IMG/VR virus record: IMGVR_UViG_3300043444_000270
Location: 1-32,536 of that record
Source of the DNA: a virus
Direction: 5' to 3' (one strand)
DNA length: 32,536 nucleotides
Positions 15,871 through 22,617 of the stretch are shown in pieces. The notes beneath the pieces are model-generated. The model searched no databases. It had not been told where the DNA came from and worked only from the letters and a program-made list of their open reading frames with translations. A program made the translations under genes and the position numbers. Positions within the stretch are counted from its first letter, which is position 1; the number at the start of each line of letters is the position of its first letter.

Positions 15871-16303
15871 GCGCGGCCTTCTTAGCCAGTAGTTCCTCTA
15901 GCTTTGATTTGGTCTTAGCAGATACAAAGCCAAGGCGTGTGCGGTCAGCAGGTGAAAAACCAAGCAAGCCCAGGTTAGAGCGCAACTCTTTTTCAAGTTC
16001 GTGTAAGCCCATAGTCACAGTTCGGTCAGTCGGATCGACCCACCACAACTCAGCAAGTTTTGCTCGCCTGTCCATCTGCTCACAAACCAGTTGCACCAAA
16101 GCGGTATCGGTCTTGATAGAAATCCAAAGCTCGCCAGCGCCAAAGATTGAATCCCAAAATTGCTTGCCAGTTTCACCTAGCGGTCTAAGCGGTTCTACAT
16201 AACCGTATTCGAGCGGTGCAATCGCATCATTTGTTCTTATTGGTCGCTTACTCGGGTTGCCTTGCAACATCTGGAGTTCGGCTGGTTTGGCTGGATTAGG
16301 CAT
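15863..16303 (-). CDS. terS: Terminase small subunit, P27-like
   Basis: 146 residues. The N-terminal MLQGNPSKRPIRTND matches the family's LxGNPGKRP motif, and a helical core (DTALVQLVCEQMDRRAKLAE) and basic C-terminal helices (KSKLEELLAKKAARG) follow. It binds packaging-site DNA and presents it to TerL. An HNH gene lies upstream with a hairpin between them; terminase next to HNH is a known arrangement in cos-type phages. Confidence 0.85.
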   Translation of the reverse strand: MPNPAKPAELQMLQGNPSKRPIRTNDAIAPLEYGYVEPLRPLGETGKQFWDSIFGAGELWISIKTDTALVQLVCEQMDRRAKLAELWWVDPTDRTVTMGLHELEKELRSNLGLLGFSPADRTRLGFVSAKTKSKLEELLAKKAARG

Positions 16304-16391
16304 AGTTCAACCTTAGCAAAGTTCAGGGTTTTGAAATGCGGAGATACACACAAGTGCAAAGGCTCGGGGTGTAAGTGTCCGCCTTATGCAG

Positions 16392-16426
16392 AAAATACCC
16401 CACTCCCCTGATAACTGGGCGGGGGT
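16392..16426 (-). terminator. Terminator-like GC-rich hairpin between HNH and terminase genes
   Basis: On the minus strand ACCCC (16426-16422) pairs with GGGGT (16401-16397), with a further CCC/GGG pairing inside, and ATTTTC follows. It could end the upstream transcript. The GC-rich tract just before terS is also where a cos site might be; no experimental mark tells the two apart. Confidence 0.5.
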
Positions 16427-16469
16427 TAGGCAGGGTTTGAGGGTTGTCTTGGTGTGATTGTTTGTTGTT

Positions 16470-16859
16470 TTATCTTGATGGCTCTATGGGCGCTATAGGG
16501 CTGGTAGGGGGCAGGGGCCTATTGCCTCTTGATTCGTTGCATTTCTTGTGTGCTGCTAGTAGGGGCGATGCGCCACCCATCTCTGGGTATAGGTGGTCTG
16601 CGTGTATCACATCGTTTGGTTGGAAGGGTTGCTTGCATAGGTGACAATGAGTTGCCTGTGCCTTGACTGCCTTAGCCCTCTGGGGATAATCTCCACCGTA
16701 TAGTCCCCTCTTCTTTATTCTGCGCTGGGGGGTTTCAATTCGTGGGGGTTGTGCCGCCCTTCTTTTTTCATCTCTGGCAACCTGGCACTCAGGGCAGTAG
16801 TCCCTATCTGATTTGAATAGGGTTTTGCAGGTTGGGCAGGGCTTAGGGAATCTACTCAA
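16470..16859 (-). CDS. HNH endonuclease
   Basis: 129 residues. N-terminal zinc ribbon CPTCKTLF with CPEC (residues 8-25). The HNH core is CHLCKQPF near 72, then VIHADHLYPEMGGASP carrying the AD-H motif, and LLAAHKKCNESRGNR with the final His/Asn. Start is a TTG overlapping the upstream stop, since no ATG fits. HNH proteins next to terminase assist packaging cleavage in several phages (known), so a role in packaging is likely here. Confidence 0.85.
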   Translation of the reverse strand: MSRFPKPCPTCKTLFKSDRDYCPECQVARDEKRRAAQPPRIETPQRRIKKRGLYGGDYPQRAKAVKAQATHCHLCKQPFQPNDVIHADHLYPEMGGASPLLAAHKKCNESRGNRPLPPTSPIAPIEPSR

Positions 16860-17307
16860 GGGTTAGCACCCGATAGGTCTTGCCATCTGACCATTGGCCC
16901 TCTTGCTTGGCTGTGCGATACAGCTCGGCTACCTCTATTGAGGTTCTCCAATAAATCTGTCCCCTGATAGCGAACACAAACCTTAGTGGTGCTTTAGGGC
17001 TGGCATAGACGGACTCTAACCAGTTGAGGTTGTTGTAATCTTCTTCTTTGAACTTGTTAGTTCCTTTGACTGATACAACAGCCATTCGCCCAGATGCAGG
17101 GCTTAGGCACACATAGTCGGGTAGTTGTCTGATTGTTTTGCTCAGGTTGTAGAACCCTTGCACCTTGTCTTGCTTCTCATCGAAGCCTATGCGGTGTAGT
17201 TTGTATCCTTCTAGGCGGCAGTAGTCTATGAATAATTGTTCGCCGTAGTTATCTGGTCTGTTGTTTCTTTCTTCATAAGACTGGTTGCCATGTCCGTTAG
17301 TTGGCAT
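16852..17307 (-). CDS. Putative PD-(D/E)XK-type nuclease-like protein
   Basis: 151 residues. A helix with ERNNRPDNYGEQLFIDYCRL is followed by IRQLPDYVCLSP and GRMAVVSVKGTNKF, which together look like the PD...xVK core of small PD-(D/E)XK enzymes, although the residue two before Lys is Ser instead of Glu or Gln. Later TRQ-like helices lack motifs. It may be a resolvase-like or inactive nuclease. It overlaps the FmdB-like gene upstream by 11 bases and HNH downstream by 8. Confidence 0.55.
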   Translation of the reverse strand: MPTNGHGNQSYEERNNRPDNYGEQLFIDYCRLEGYKLHRIGFDEKQDKVQGFYNLSKTIRQLPDYVCLSPASGRMAVVSVKGTNKFKEEDYNNLNWLESVYASPKAPLRFVFAIRGQIYWRTSIEVAELYRTAKQEGQWSDGKTYRVLTLE

Positions 17308-17473
17308 CTTTGCCCCAGCCTGAGCCTTTGAAAGTCACACCTGTTAGCCCAAACTGTTTGAGCATTGGCTTGGCACACTCTATACAGATAGGTGGAATCT
17401 CTTGCTCTGTTATTGCTCGGTTGATGCTTACCCTTTGTTCACAGGTCTTACACTCATAAAGATAAGTCGGCAT
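17297..17473 (-). CDS. FmdB-like zinc ribbon protein
   Basis: 58 residues, found by reading the gap between two larger genes. It begins MPTYLYECKTCEQRVSI, has a second pair CIECAKP at 30-36 and ends GVTFKGSGWGKDAN. The MPTYxYxC start and VxFKGSGW end are the signature of the FmdB/CxxC zinc ribbon family, known as small regulators or of unknown role. Four cysteines form one zinc site. The ATG overlaps the methyltransferase stop (TAATG). Confidence 0.8.
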   Translation of the reverse strand: MPTYLYECKTCEQRVSINRAITEQEIPPICIECAKPMLKQFGLTGVTFKGSGWGKDAN

Positions 17474-18174
17474 TAGATAAGGGCTTCCTGTGTATAGGTT
17501 TCTTTTTCTATGGCTGGCAACTTAGAGAAGTCAAAGGTGTCTTGGCTTAGGCGCTTAGCTATAAGTTCACAATACTTTTCCTCAAGCTCTACACCGATTA
17601 CCTTGCGACCTAGATTCTTAGCAGCGACTAGGGTTGAACCTGAGCCAGCAAAAGGATCAGCAATAGTTCCTAATGTTTTTTCAATAAGTCTTTCCATAAG
17701 ACCAATAGGTTTCGGTGTTGGATGGTCTGGTCTTGAGTTATCACCACTCATAAGCATTTGTGCTTTGATTATGCTTGCTTCTCGCTTACCAGTCCATCCC
17801 TCTTTGCCAATGCAGTAGATTTCCTCATGAGCAGTTCCAAATGGAATAGAAAGGTCACCCATAAATCCGCATGGTGTTTTATCCCAAATAAGTGTCTGGC
17901 GAGTTTGTTCTGGCTTGACTACTTTCCAAGTGCCAAATAATAATCCTGCCTTGTCATTTCCCCAGAGTAGTAATGCTCTATCTCTGGCCTCAGTTGTATC
18001 ATCACCTTTGATTTCATCATGCCAGTTAGTGCGTGAGCCTCTATCCATTCCTGATTTGTATGCCTGACCATAAGGCGGATCAGTCACTAAGACATCTGCT
18101 TCAAGCCAAGCAGTCTGCTCTAGGCAATCTGCAAGATACAGAGTTACATAGTCATCTTGATAGTAGATGCTCAT
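17473..18174 (-). CDS. DNA methyltransferase, N6-adenine or N4-cytosine type
   Basis: 233 residues. Catalytic motif IV is DPPY at 32-35 and the AdoMet motif I is DPFAGSGSTLVAA near 175, so the order is IV then I (beta class). PDHPTPKPIGLMERLI precedes motif I as in this family. It ends with GVELEEKYCELIAKRLSQ. Probably modifies phage DNA against host restriction. No matching restriction gene is present. Target sequence unknown. Confidence 0.9.
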   Translation of the reverse strand: MSIYYQDDYVTLYLADCLEQTAWLEADVLVTDPPYGQAYKSGMDRGSRTNWHDEIKGDDTTEARDRALLLWGNDKAGLLFGTWKVVKPEQTRQTLIWDKTPCGFMGDLSIPFGTAHEEIYCIGKEGWTGKREASIIKAQMLMSGDNSRPDHPTPKPIGLMERLIEKTLGTIADPFAGSGSTLVAAKNLGRKVIGVELEEKYCELIAKRLSQDTFDFSKLPAIEKETYTQEALI

Positions 18175-18398
18175 TAGCCTGCCCTTCTAAGTTGAAAATA
18201 GTGCTTAGTGCAAAGGTTTTTAGCTCGCTTAGGTTCTCCACATACTCCACAGTTAGGTGTGTCTTTGTAGGTTGCTTCGACAAGGTCAATGAGCGGTGTC
18301 TTTTTTATTAGGCCTTGCAACTTACGGCTTCGATAGTCTGCTAGGTAATGCTTGGAGCATAGGCCTTTAGCTTTGATTGTTTCTCCACAGTGACACAT
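18174..18398 (-). CDS. Small protein with two tandem zinc-binding repeats
   Basis: 74 residues made of two similar units: CHCGETIKAKGLCSKHYLAD (residues 2-21) and CGVCGEPKRAKNLCTKHYFQ (about 50-69). Each has C-x-C or C-x2-C, then C-x2-HY, giving a four-ligand zinc site. The same unit occurs once in the gene at 21642-21845 and is common at the N-terminus of phage HNH proteins; here no HNH core is present. Likely nucleic-acid binding. TAATG on both sides. Confidence 0.65.
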   Translation of the reverse strand: MCHCGETIKAKGLCSKHYLADYRSRKLQGLIKKTPLIDLVEATYKDTPNCGVCGEPKRAKNLCTKHYFQLRRAG

Positions 18399-19549
18399 TA
18401 GAACCTCAGCACCGATCCATTGAATAGCACTTGCTTTTCTAATTCAAAAGCAGTGATGCCTGTGGTTGAGTCTTGCCCAGAAGTGAGTCTGAACCAATCT
18501 GAGCCGTTGTCTGATGTGCTTGCTTGAACCCACCAGCGAGAGCCGCCGTTGTGTGCTTGCCCTAGTTGCTGGACTCTGGTGTGGTGGAAGTGACCGCTGA
18601 CTGCAATGGTGTAATTCTTTAGCGGTTGTAGCCCTGCCACTTGCTTGTCTAGCCAGTTAGGAACTGAGTCCGGTCTACCTGCTTGGTGGCCATGAAACAG
18701 TCCGACAACATGGAACTGGTCGCTGAAAGGGTCAAAGGCGAGTGATTCATCATAGTCCGCTGGGATTAGGAACTTGACATCTAAGCCAACCTCGGTTGCC
18801 AGTTTGCGAAGTTGCTTGACAATAAAGATTCCCCAGTCATCTACTGGCTTACCAACTGTTTGCTTGCTCACTCGCCATTGGCAATGGTTAGAGCCAACTG
18901 AGGCATAAGTCACCTTTGAGTGCTTGCTTGCGAGCTTTATCAAATCCCATTGCAAGGTCGCGGCTAGGTCTACCTGATCCATAAGGCTCAAGTCATTTGA
19001 TTGAAGTTGGGCTAGGTCAGCGGCATTCCCAAAGTTCTCAATAATGTCACCGGCATCCAGAATAATAATCTGTTCATATTTATTCTTTTTTAGATGACTG
19101 GCAATCTTGGCATAAGACATAAAGATTCGAGCCAGTAGGTCAGGTGTGCCGCCTCGGCTGGCTACCTTACCAATCTGATAGTCAGCAGTAGCAATAACTA
19201 GCACCTTACCGTTGTCAGTTAGTTTCGGTGGACTAACCTTAGTCTTTTTGGCTTCCTTGTAAAGCAGAGGTAATGCAATTGCATTGTCAGGCTTTAGGCG
19301 AAAGTGGAAGCGGTAAGAGGTGCGCCAAGATTCATCATAAACCTGCCAGCGAGAGGTGCGAGGTGTTCCCACAATCTCATACTTGTCAGCCGAGTAGCCA
19401 GCTTGTTCTAGGAACTCAGTAAAGTCTGCGCCATCGGCAAGCCCTGGGGTTGTTGCTGTTCCCTCATTGCCATCAAACTCGACTGCCGGTTTCCAGCCAA
19501 TCGGTGTTTCTATCTTTGGTGCTGGGCCTAGATTTTCGAGCAAGAGCAT
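18398..19549 (-). CDS. Calcineurin-like metallophosphoesterase
   Basis: 383 residues. After an N-domain of about 125 residues, metal-binding motifs appear in order: VIATADYQIGKVAS (D-x-Q), IIILDAGDIIENFG (GD-x-x-E/D), SVGSNHCQWR (GNH-like, here SNH), VGLFHGHQAG and VSGHFHHTRV (GHxH). Such enzymes cleave phosphoesters, often of nucleic acids. The gene overlaps the small HTH protein upstream by 22 bases; this pairing recurs in actinophages (recollection). Substrate unknown. Confidence 0.85.
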   Translation of the reverse strand: MLLLENLGPAPKIETPIGWKPAVEFDGNEGTATTPGLADGADFTEFLEQAGYSADKYEIVGTPRTSRWQVYDESWRTSYRFHFRLKPDNAIALPLLYKEAKKTKVSPPKLTDNGKVLVIATADYQIGKVASRGGTPDLLARIFMSYAKIASHLKKNKYEQIIILDAGDIIENFGNAADLAQLQSNDLSLMDQVDLAATLQWDLIKLASKHSKVTYASVGSNHCQWRVSKQTVGKPVDDWGIFIVKQLRKLATEVGLDVKFLIPADYDESLAFDPFSDQFHVVGLFHGHQAGRPDSVPNWLDKQVAGLQPLKNYTIAVSGHFHHTRVQQLGQAHNGGSRWWVQASTSDNGSDWFRLTSGQDSTTGITAFELEKQVLFNGSVLRF

Positions 19550-19752
19550 TCTTTCTGTCGGTGGCGCGTGATAGCAGAGCCAGCAATAATAATGCCTTTG
19601 ACCGCTAGGGCTTTAGATAAGGTAGATGCCTTCCAGTTGAGGTCATTGACTGCCCCTTCAAAGATGTCTTGGTCTTTTTTATCAAACTCGCTGTATAAAG
19701 TGCGAACTCGGCAAGGCCAAATCTTTTGAGGCATTTCTAGATCTTCAAGCAT
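19528..19752 (-). CDS. Small HTH-like DNA-binding protein
   Basis: 74 residues. After WPCRVRTLYSEFDKKDQDIF, a helix-turn-helix is suggested by STLSKALAVKGIIIAGSAIT, where the second helix holds SAITRHRQ and a basic tail with CSC follows. Similar proteins appear just before metallophosphoesterase genes in other actinophages (recollection). It may regulate expression or bind packaging or replication sites. The HTH assignment rests on helical pattern only. Confidence 0.6.
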   Translation of the reverse strand: MLEDLEMPQKIWPCRVRTLYSEFDKKDQDIFEGAVNDLNWKASTLSKALAVKGIIIAGSAITRHRQKECSCSKI

Positions 19753-19756
19753 TCTT

Positions 19757-19996
19757 TTAGCCTATCTGAAAGTCATTGTGAAAGCCGTCAAGCAACTCTT
19801 TAGCAAAGTCAAAGGTTGCTTCATGTGGTGCAAGGCTTTTTCTTTCACTAACTAGCAAGGCATAAAGATGGTGGCGAATAACCTCGAAATCATCTGACCA
19901 AACTAGGTTTGGTGACTCAAGCAAGGTGATTGCTTCATCTAGTAGCTCATAGTCATTGTTTGCGGCTGGCTTACAGGTGCATACTCCATTACACAT
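19757..19996 (-). CDS. Small protein of unknown function
   Basis: 79 residues from ATG 19996, chosen because AAGGGAG stands 7 bases upstream; a TTG at 20020 is in frame but has no RBS. The N-terminus MCNGVCTCKP has three cysteines in C-x3-C-x-C, followed by an acidic, helical body (YELLDEAITLLESPN, FEVIRHHLYALLVSE). It may carry a metal or act through the helical part. Overlaps the upstream stop by 8 bases. Confidence 0.6.
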   Translation of the reverse strand: MCNGVCTCKPAANNDYELLDEAITLLESPNLVWSDDFEVIRHHLYALLVSERKSLAPHEATFDFAKELLDGFHNDFQIG

Positions 19997-20213
19997 TTGT
20001 TTCTCCCTTGATAAGTTCAATTAGGTCGCTTAGGTCTGCGATTGAATTGCCTGTTTCATCTAATACCGAACCGCTGTCATTAGTGCGGTCTTCTAGCAAC
20101 TTTATAATGCGTTGCTGTTCATCTTGTTTAGCAATTTCAAGAAATGTTTTGTAATCATCAAGCGAAATTGATAATTGTGCTTGAGGCGGAAGAAACATGA
20201 GAATGTCAATCAT
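19989..20213 (-). CDS. Small protein, RIIKLLE family member 1
   Basis: 74 residues from ATG 20213, with RBS AAAGGGAG 7 bases upstream. The C-terminal half has DEQQRIIKLLED, an Asp/Ser-rich loop and DLIELIKGE, a pair of helices repeated in four other genes of this genome (20210, 21425, 21832, 27237). The N-terminal half, MIDILMFLPPQAQLSISLDD, is unlike theirs. Function unknown; dimerising helices are possible. Confidence 0.6.
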   Translation of the reverse strand: MIDILMFLPPQAQLSISLDDYKTFLEIAKQDEQQRIIKLLEDRTNDSGSVLDETGNSIADLSDLIELIKGETNV

Positions 20214-20407
20214 TTTGTTTCTCCCTTTATAAGTTCGATTAGTTCCTCTGACCCAAAACTTTCCCACGCTGGCGGAAACCATTCAATTTGTCTCCAAATA
20301 GTGCTGAAATCATATTCTTCTAACAACTTGATAATGCGTTCCCTCTCTTGCTCTTTACCTTGCTGGCGGCCAACACGCCAAGCACCCTCCCCGCCATCGC
20401 TACACAT
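20210..20407 (-). CDS. Small protein, RIIKLLE family member 2
   Basis: 65 residues. GRQQGKEQERERIIKLLEE (about 13-31) and ELIELIKGETK at the end define the family motif most clearly: a Gly-Glu/Gln-rich turn, a charged helix ending IIKLLE, then a variable loop and a second helix ending LIKGE. Start overlaps the redoxin stop as TAATG. Related to the genes at 19989, 21425, 21832 and 27237. Function not recognised. Confidence 0.6.
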   Translation of the reverse strand: MCSDGGEGAWRVGRQQGKEQERERIIKLLEEYDFSTIWRQIEWFPPAWESFGSEELIELIKGETK

Positions 20408-20655
20408 TAGTTGTCACCTAGGCTTTTGATGTGGCGAGCAAGTGACTGAATCTTGTCTAGGCGGAAACCTGACCAAGCCTTAGTATCGGTAGTCACAATT
20501 GGCGCTGCCAGTAAGCCCTGTTGCTTGAAGCCCTCAAGCACTAGAGGGTTATCTTCCAGGCTTTGTTCCTCATAAGCAATGCCCAACTTGTCAAACTGCT
20601 TCTTAGTCATGTCGCATTGAACACAGGTCGGGAGTGTCCAGATAGTTACTTTCAT
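20407..20655 (-). CDS. NrdH-like glutaredoxin
   Basis: 82 residues with a thioredoxin-fold start VTIWTLPTCVQCDMTKKQFD; the redox motif is C11-x-x-C14. Later LLAAPIVTT holds the cis-Pro and WSGFRLDKIQSL the GF-x-x-D/E end usual in NrdH. NrdH reduces ribonucleotide reductase or other disulfide targets. No reductase gene is in this genome, so it should serve host enzymes. RBS AAGGAAGG lies upstream. Confidence 0.88.
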   Translation of the reverse strand: MKVTIWTLPTCVQCDMTKKQFDKLGIAYEEQSLEDNPLVLEGFKQQGLLAAPIVTTDTKAWSGFRLDKIQSLARHIKSLGDN

Positions 20656-20888
20656 TTCTTACCTTCCTTAATTGAGTTCCAGAATTGCTTATTTAGATTT
20701 ATTGCTTTGCCTGATTTTGTGCAATCTGGACAAATTCCAGATCCACCTGTTTTTGATGTATAAATTGAGCTATTCGGATGTTCAGTCTTCCATTCATGAC
20801 CACCAAAGAATTGTGAACAAATTGGGCAAGGTTTCCAAAAGTATCCAAAAGTATAAGCAATGGCTTTATTTAGTTTTCTAGCCCTCAT
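20652..20888 (-). CDS. Small zinc-ribbon protein
   Basis: 78 residues. KPCPICSQFFGGHEW (from residue 19) and GICPDCTKSGKAIN (from 51) give two C-x2-C pairs for one zinc site, with a basic N-terminus. Gly-His-Glu after the first pair is usual for a small actinophage zinc finger type. Likely nucleic-acid or protein binding; overlaps the redoxin start by 4 bases. Confidence 0.65.
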   Translation of the reverse strand: MRARKLNKAIAYTFGYFWKPCPICSQFFGGHEWKTEHPNSSIYTSKTGGSGICPDCTKSGKAINLNKQFWNSIKEGKK

Positions 20889-21136
20889 TTCTTGCCTTCC
20901 TTGCTAATTAGGTTGCTTGCTACCTTGTGGCCATTTAGAGCCTCTGTATCCCGAGCGCCCATTGAGTAGCGCCCAGCATGGAACATAATGTTGTCGCGGA
21001 AGCGGTGATCCACAACCTTGTCGCGGTAGATAATCTTGGTGAACTGGGTCAGCCCGACCTCTTTAGGTGATTTCCAAGACTGGTCAAAGCGCTCTCGCTC
21101 TAAGTCCATTAGGAAGTCTTTGTTGGCCTTTTTCAT
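20885..21136 (-). CDS. Small basic protein, unknown
   Basis: 83 residues from ATG 21136, preferred over a TTG start at 21175 because AAGGGGA lies 6-7 bases before it and it overlaps the 35-residue gene as ATGA. Very charged: KANKDFLMDLERERFDQSWK, then IIYRDKVVDHRFRDNIM and MGARDTEALNGHKVAS. No known family seen. Likely soluble; could bind nucleic acid. Confidence 0.55.
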   Translation of the reverse strand: MKKANKDFLMDLERERFDQSWKSPKEVGLTQFTKIIYRDKVVDHRFRDNIMFHAGRYSMGARDTEALNGHKVASNLISKEGKK

Positions 21137-21240
21137 CTTTTTCCCCTTAGTTTGTATTTCCACTTGCCATGCCACATCCGCTTTAGATAGATAAGTTCCC
21201 AGTAGAGCGGATAAGCTCTTTCGCCTCTGTGCTTACTCAT
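21133..21240 (-). CDS. 35-residue basic peptide
   Basis: Short frame beginning MSKHRGERAYPLYWELIY and ending KWKYKLRGKR. It overlaps the 32-residue membrane peptide by 8 bases and the next gene as ATGA, the coupling seen elsewhere in this operon. Basic and aromatic. Coding status rests on coupling and lack of other use of the gap; function unknown. Confidence 0.45.
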   Translation of the reverse strand: MSKHRGERAYPLYWELIYLKRMWHGKWKYKLRGKR

Positions 21241-21331
21241 TGTGTTTCTTTATCAGGATCAGGATTATCACTCCAAGCGAGATACCCATGAAGATTGAAT
21301 ACCAGCCCATTAGTTCGAGGACATCGCCCAT
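21233..21331 (-). CDS. 32-residue single-pass membrane peptide
   Basis: Begins MGDVLELMGWYSIFMG, followed by a hydrophobic ISLGVIILILI segment and a KKHNE tail, so one membrane helix with a basic cytoplasmic end is likely. AAAGG with spacing of about 9 precedes the ATG, which lies inside the end of the 40-residue gene (22-base overlap). Could be a small regulator of membrane processes; not recognised. Confidence 0.45.
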   Translation of the reverse strand: MGDVLELMGWYSIFMGISLGVIILILIKKHNE

Positions 21332-21432
21332 TGCTCTAGCCTTTCTAGTTTCTTTTCAATTTCTAGCAATCTTGCATTTGAGGCAGCGAAGTAAGCCAGC
21401 ATAATTTCAATCCGGCTTTCTAGGTCAATCAT
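21310..21432 (-). CDS. 40-residue coiled-coil peptide
   Basis: MIDLESRIEIMLAYFAASNA, then LLEIEKKLERLEQW: heptad-like leucines and isoleucines suggest a single amphipathic or coiled-coil helix. The ATG overlaps the stop of the 74-residue upstream gene by 8 bases. Short helical peptides like this often act as oligomer partners; function unknown. Confidence 0.45.
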   Translation of the reverse strand: MIDLESRIEIMLAYFAASNARLLEIEKKLERLEQWAMSSN

Positions 21433-21649
21433 TTTTGCCTTTACAAATAGGGCATTCCCAAGTACCTATGCAATAGCATTTGATTTTGCCGGTGATTAGT
21501 TCAATTACAGAATCACAGTCATCAATAAAATTTGAGTTATCTTCTAACAACTTGACAATTCGATCACGCTCATCCCGAGCGCCAACTGCTTTGCCGAACA
21601 TCAAACCTTTTGCCCAGGCTGACTGTATTCTTTGCTTTGACTTAAACAA
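21425..21649 (-). CDS. Small protein, RIIKLLE family member 3, with added zinc knuckle
   Basis: 74 residues from a TTG at 21649, supported by GAGGGAG 7 bases upstream and by an N-terminus (SAWAKGLMFGKAVGARDERD) that lines up with member 2; ATG 21601 is the alternative. RIVKLLED and VIELITGK give the family motif. A C-terminal CYCIGTWECPICKGK adds four cysteines, a possible zinc knuckle not present in the paralogues. Confidence 0.55.
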   Translation of the reverse strand: MFKSKQRIQSAWAKGLMFGKAVGARDERDRIVKLLEDNSNFIDDCDSVIELITGKIKCYCIGTWECPICKGKND

Positions 21650-21845
21650 GGTTGCGCTCCCTCTTTACAAACTGCCAGAAATCTTCATAGTCTTTTTCAG
21701 TCCAGTCGGTGCTTGCTCGCCAAGTTCTATCTGGCAAAGGATTGCCTTGGATTTCTCGGATTTCGACATACCAAGCCGAATAGTGACTGGCACACATTCC
21801 TCTAGCTCTGTGAGGCTTTCCGCAATTTGGCTTACTGCACTTCAT
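21642..21845 (-). CDS. Small zinc-finger protein
   Basis: 67 residues from ATG 21845. KCSKPNCGKPHRARGMCASH (2-21) is a C-x4-C-x8-C-x2-H zinc unit of the kind duplicated in the gene at 18174. The rest is charged with aromatic residues (DWTEKDYEDFWQFVKRE). Probably DNA binding or a relict of an HNH N-terminal domain. No HNH core seen. Confidence 0.55.
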   Translation of the reverse strand: MKCSKPNCGKPHRARGMCASHYSAWYVEIREIQGNPLPDRTWRASTDWTEKDYEDFWQFVKRERNLV

Positions 21846-22011
21846 CTTCAATCATCTCCACTATGTAGGTCAGCCATTGTGCTGAGAGGTTCATCTGTAG
21901 GACTGCATCATTGTTGAGCAGGTGGATAATTCTTTCTCTTTCTTGCTGGCTACCTAGTTCAAGAGTTTCTTTGAGAGCCGAGCCAAAAGCGGTTTCAGTT
22001 ATCTCCAGCAT
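21832..22011 (-). CDS. Small protein, RIIKLLE family member 4
   Basis: 59 residues, read from the gap between larger genes. Residues 20-33 are GSQQERERIIHLLN, followed by a loop and a second helix ending YIVEMIEDE, matching the two-helix family at 19989, 20210, 21425 and 27237. The ATG lies inside the end of the 56-residue gene upstream (17-base overlap) and the end overlaps the next start by 14 bases. Confidence 0.55.
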   Translation of the reverse strand: MLEITETAFGSALKETLELGSQQERERIIHLLNNDAVLQMNLSAQWLTYIVEMIEDEVQ

Positions 22012-22165
22012 TGGTTTCCAATCGCTTGATAATGTCTACAACTTGCTTAGTTGGTTTTTGAATCTGGCGAAGTTCCTCAGCCAGTTCTTTGCGAGCCTCA
22101 AGTCTTGCGGTGGCTCGGTAAAGGTCATGGGTTGCATTGACCTGATCAAAGATTGGTTCGCTCAT
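21995..22165 (-). CDS. Small helical protein
   Basis: 56 residues from ATG 22165, which overlaps the upstream stop as TAATG; a TTG at 22180 is in frame. Contains ATHDLYRATARLEARKELAE and VVDIIKRLETN, two amphipathic helices. The second helix (DIIKRLE) is loosely like the RIIKLLE family but the order differs. Unknown function. Confidence 0.5.
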   Translation of the reverse strand: MSEPIFDQVNATHDLYRATARLEARKELAEELRQIQKPTKQVVDIIKRLETNAGDN

Positions 22166-22335
22166 TAGATGCTTCTCCAAAACTTGACTGCCAGGAAGAT
22201 AGGAGCAAAGAAAATAAAGCCGAGTGCAAGCCAGCCGAGGAACTCAAACTGAGCAAGCCATTCAATAAATGCCATTGCTGTGCCTAACACCATAAAAGCG
22301 GCTAGTGCGCCTAGGTAGTTGATAAGTGATTTCAT
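22165..22335 (-). CDS. Small two-pass membrane protein
   Basis: 56 residues with a good RBS (AAAGGG, 5 bases before ATG), first gene after an intergenic promoter candidate. Two hydrophobic segments: LGALAAFMVLGTAMAFI (8-24) and FLGWLALGFIFFAPIFLAV (32-50), ending KFWRSI. Not a lysis gene by position, as it lies in the small-gene operon; it may modify the host membrane or exclude other phages (speculation). Confidence 0.6.
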   Translation of the reverse strand: MKSLINYLGALAAFMVLGTAMAFIEWLAQFEFLGWLALGFIFFAPIFLAVKFWRSI

Positions 22336-22370
22336 TTTTCCCTTTCTGAGCTTGTTTGGCTCATAGGGAT

Positions 22371-22379
22371 AATGTAGCA
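22371..22379 (-). promoter_or_regulatory. Extended -10 promoter candidate for the small-gene operon
   Basis: TGCTACATT on the minus strand fits the extended -10 form TG-n-TAxxxT, 36 bases before the ATG of the two-pass membrane gene. No good -35 box is seen at 17 bases. It lies in one of the few real gaps (22336-22428) of this operon, after the RusA stop. Evidence is modest. Confidence 0.35.
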
Positions 22380-22428
22380 GAGTTTCTAGGCTATTTGTAG
22401 CAATTTAGCAAAAAGACACGCCGAGTAT

Positions 22429-22617
22429 CTATAACAATTCGATAAACACAGAACAACCTGGCTCAGGGTAAGTATCAGTAGTTGTGCCACACCAGCGCTT
22501 CTTAGCAACCAGTTCGACAACTAGTGAATCATCTGTCCAGACCGGTAAGCAACCATCTAGAACCGCTCTAACTAACTTGTCTACAGATCCGGCTTTGAGG
22601 CCGGAAAAATCACCCAC
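22429..22617 (-). CDS. RusA-like resolvase, C-terminal part (different frame)
   Basis: From about 22581 leftwards this frame gives DKLVRAVLDGCLPVWTDDSL and VVELVAKKRW, which directly continues the RusA motif KPDLDKLVRAVLD ... DDSxVV begun in the frame upstream. The first residues of the open frame (from 22617) have no RusA likeness and overlap the upstream half, so they are not real protein. Asp residues of DKL and DDS are conserved RusA metal ligands. See the N-terminal part for the break. Confidence 0.6.
   Translation of the reverse strand: MGDFSGLKAGSVDKLVRAVLDGCLPVWTDDSLVVELVAKKRWCGTTTDTYPEPGCSVFIELL

Noticed and set aside
21480-21917. 145-codon plus-strand open frame
   Set aside because: It lies opposite three coupled minus-strand genes, has no RBS or motif and is Ser/Leu-rich shadow sequence.
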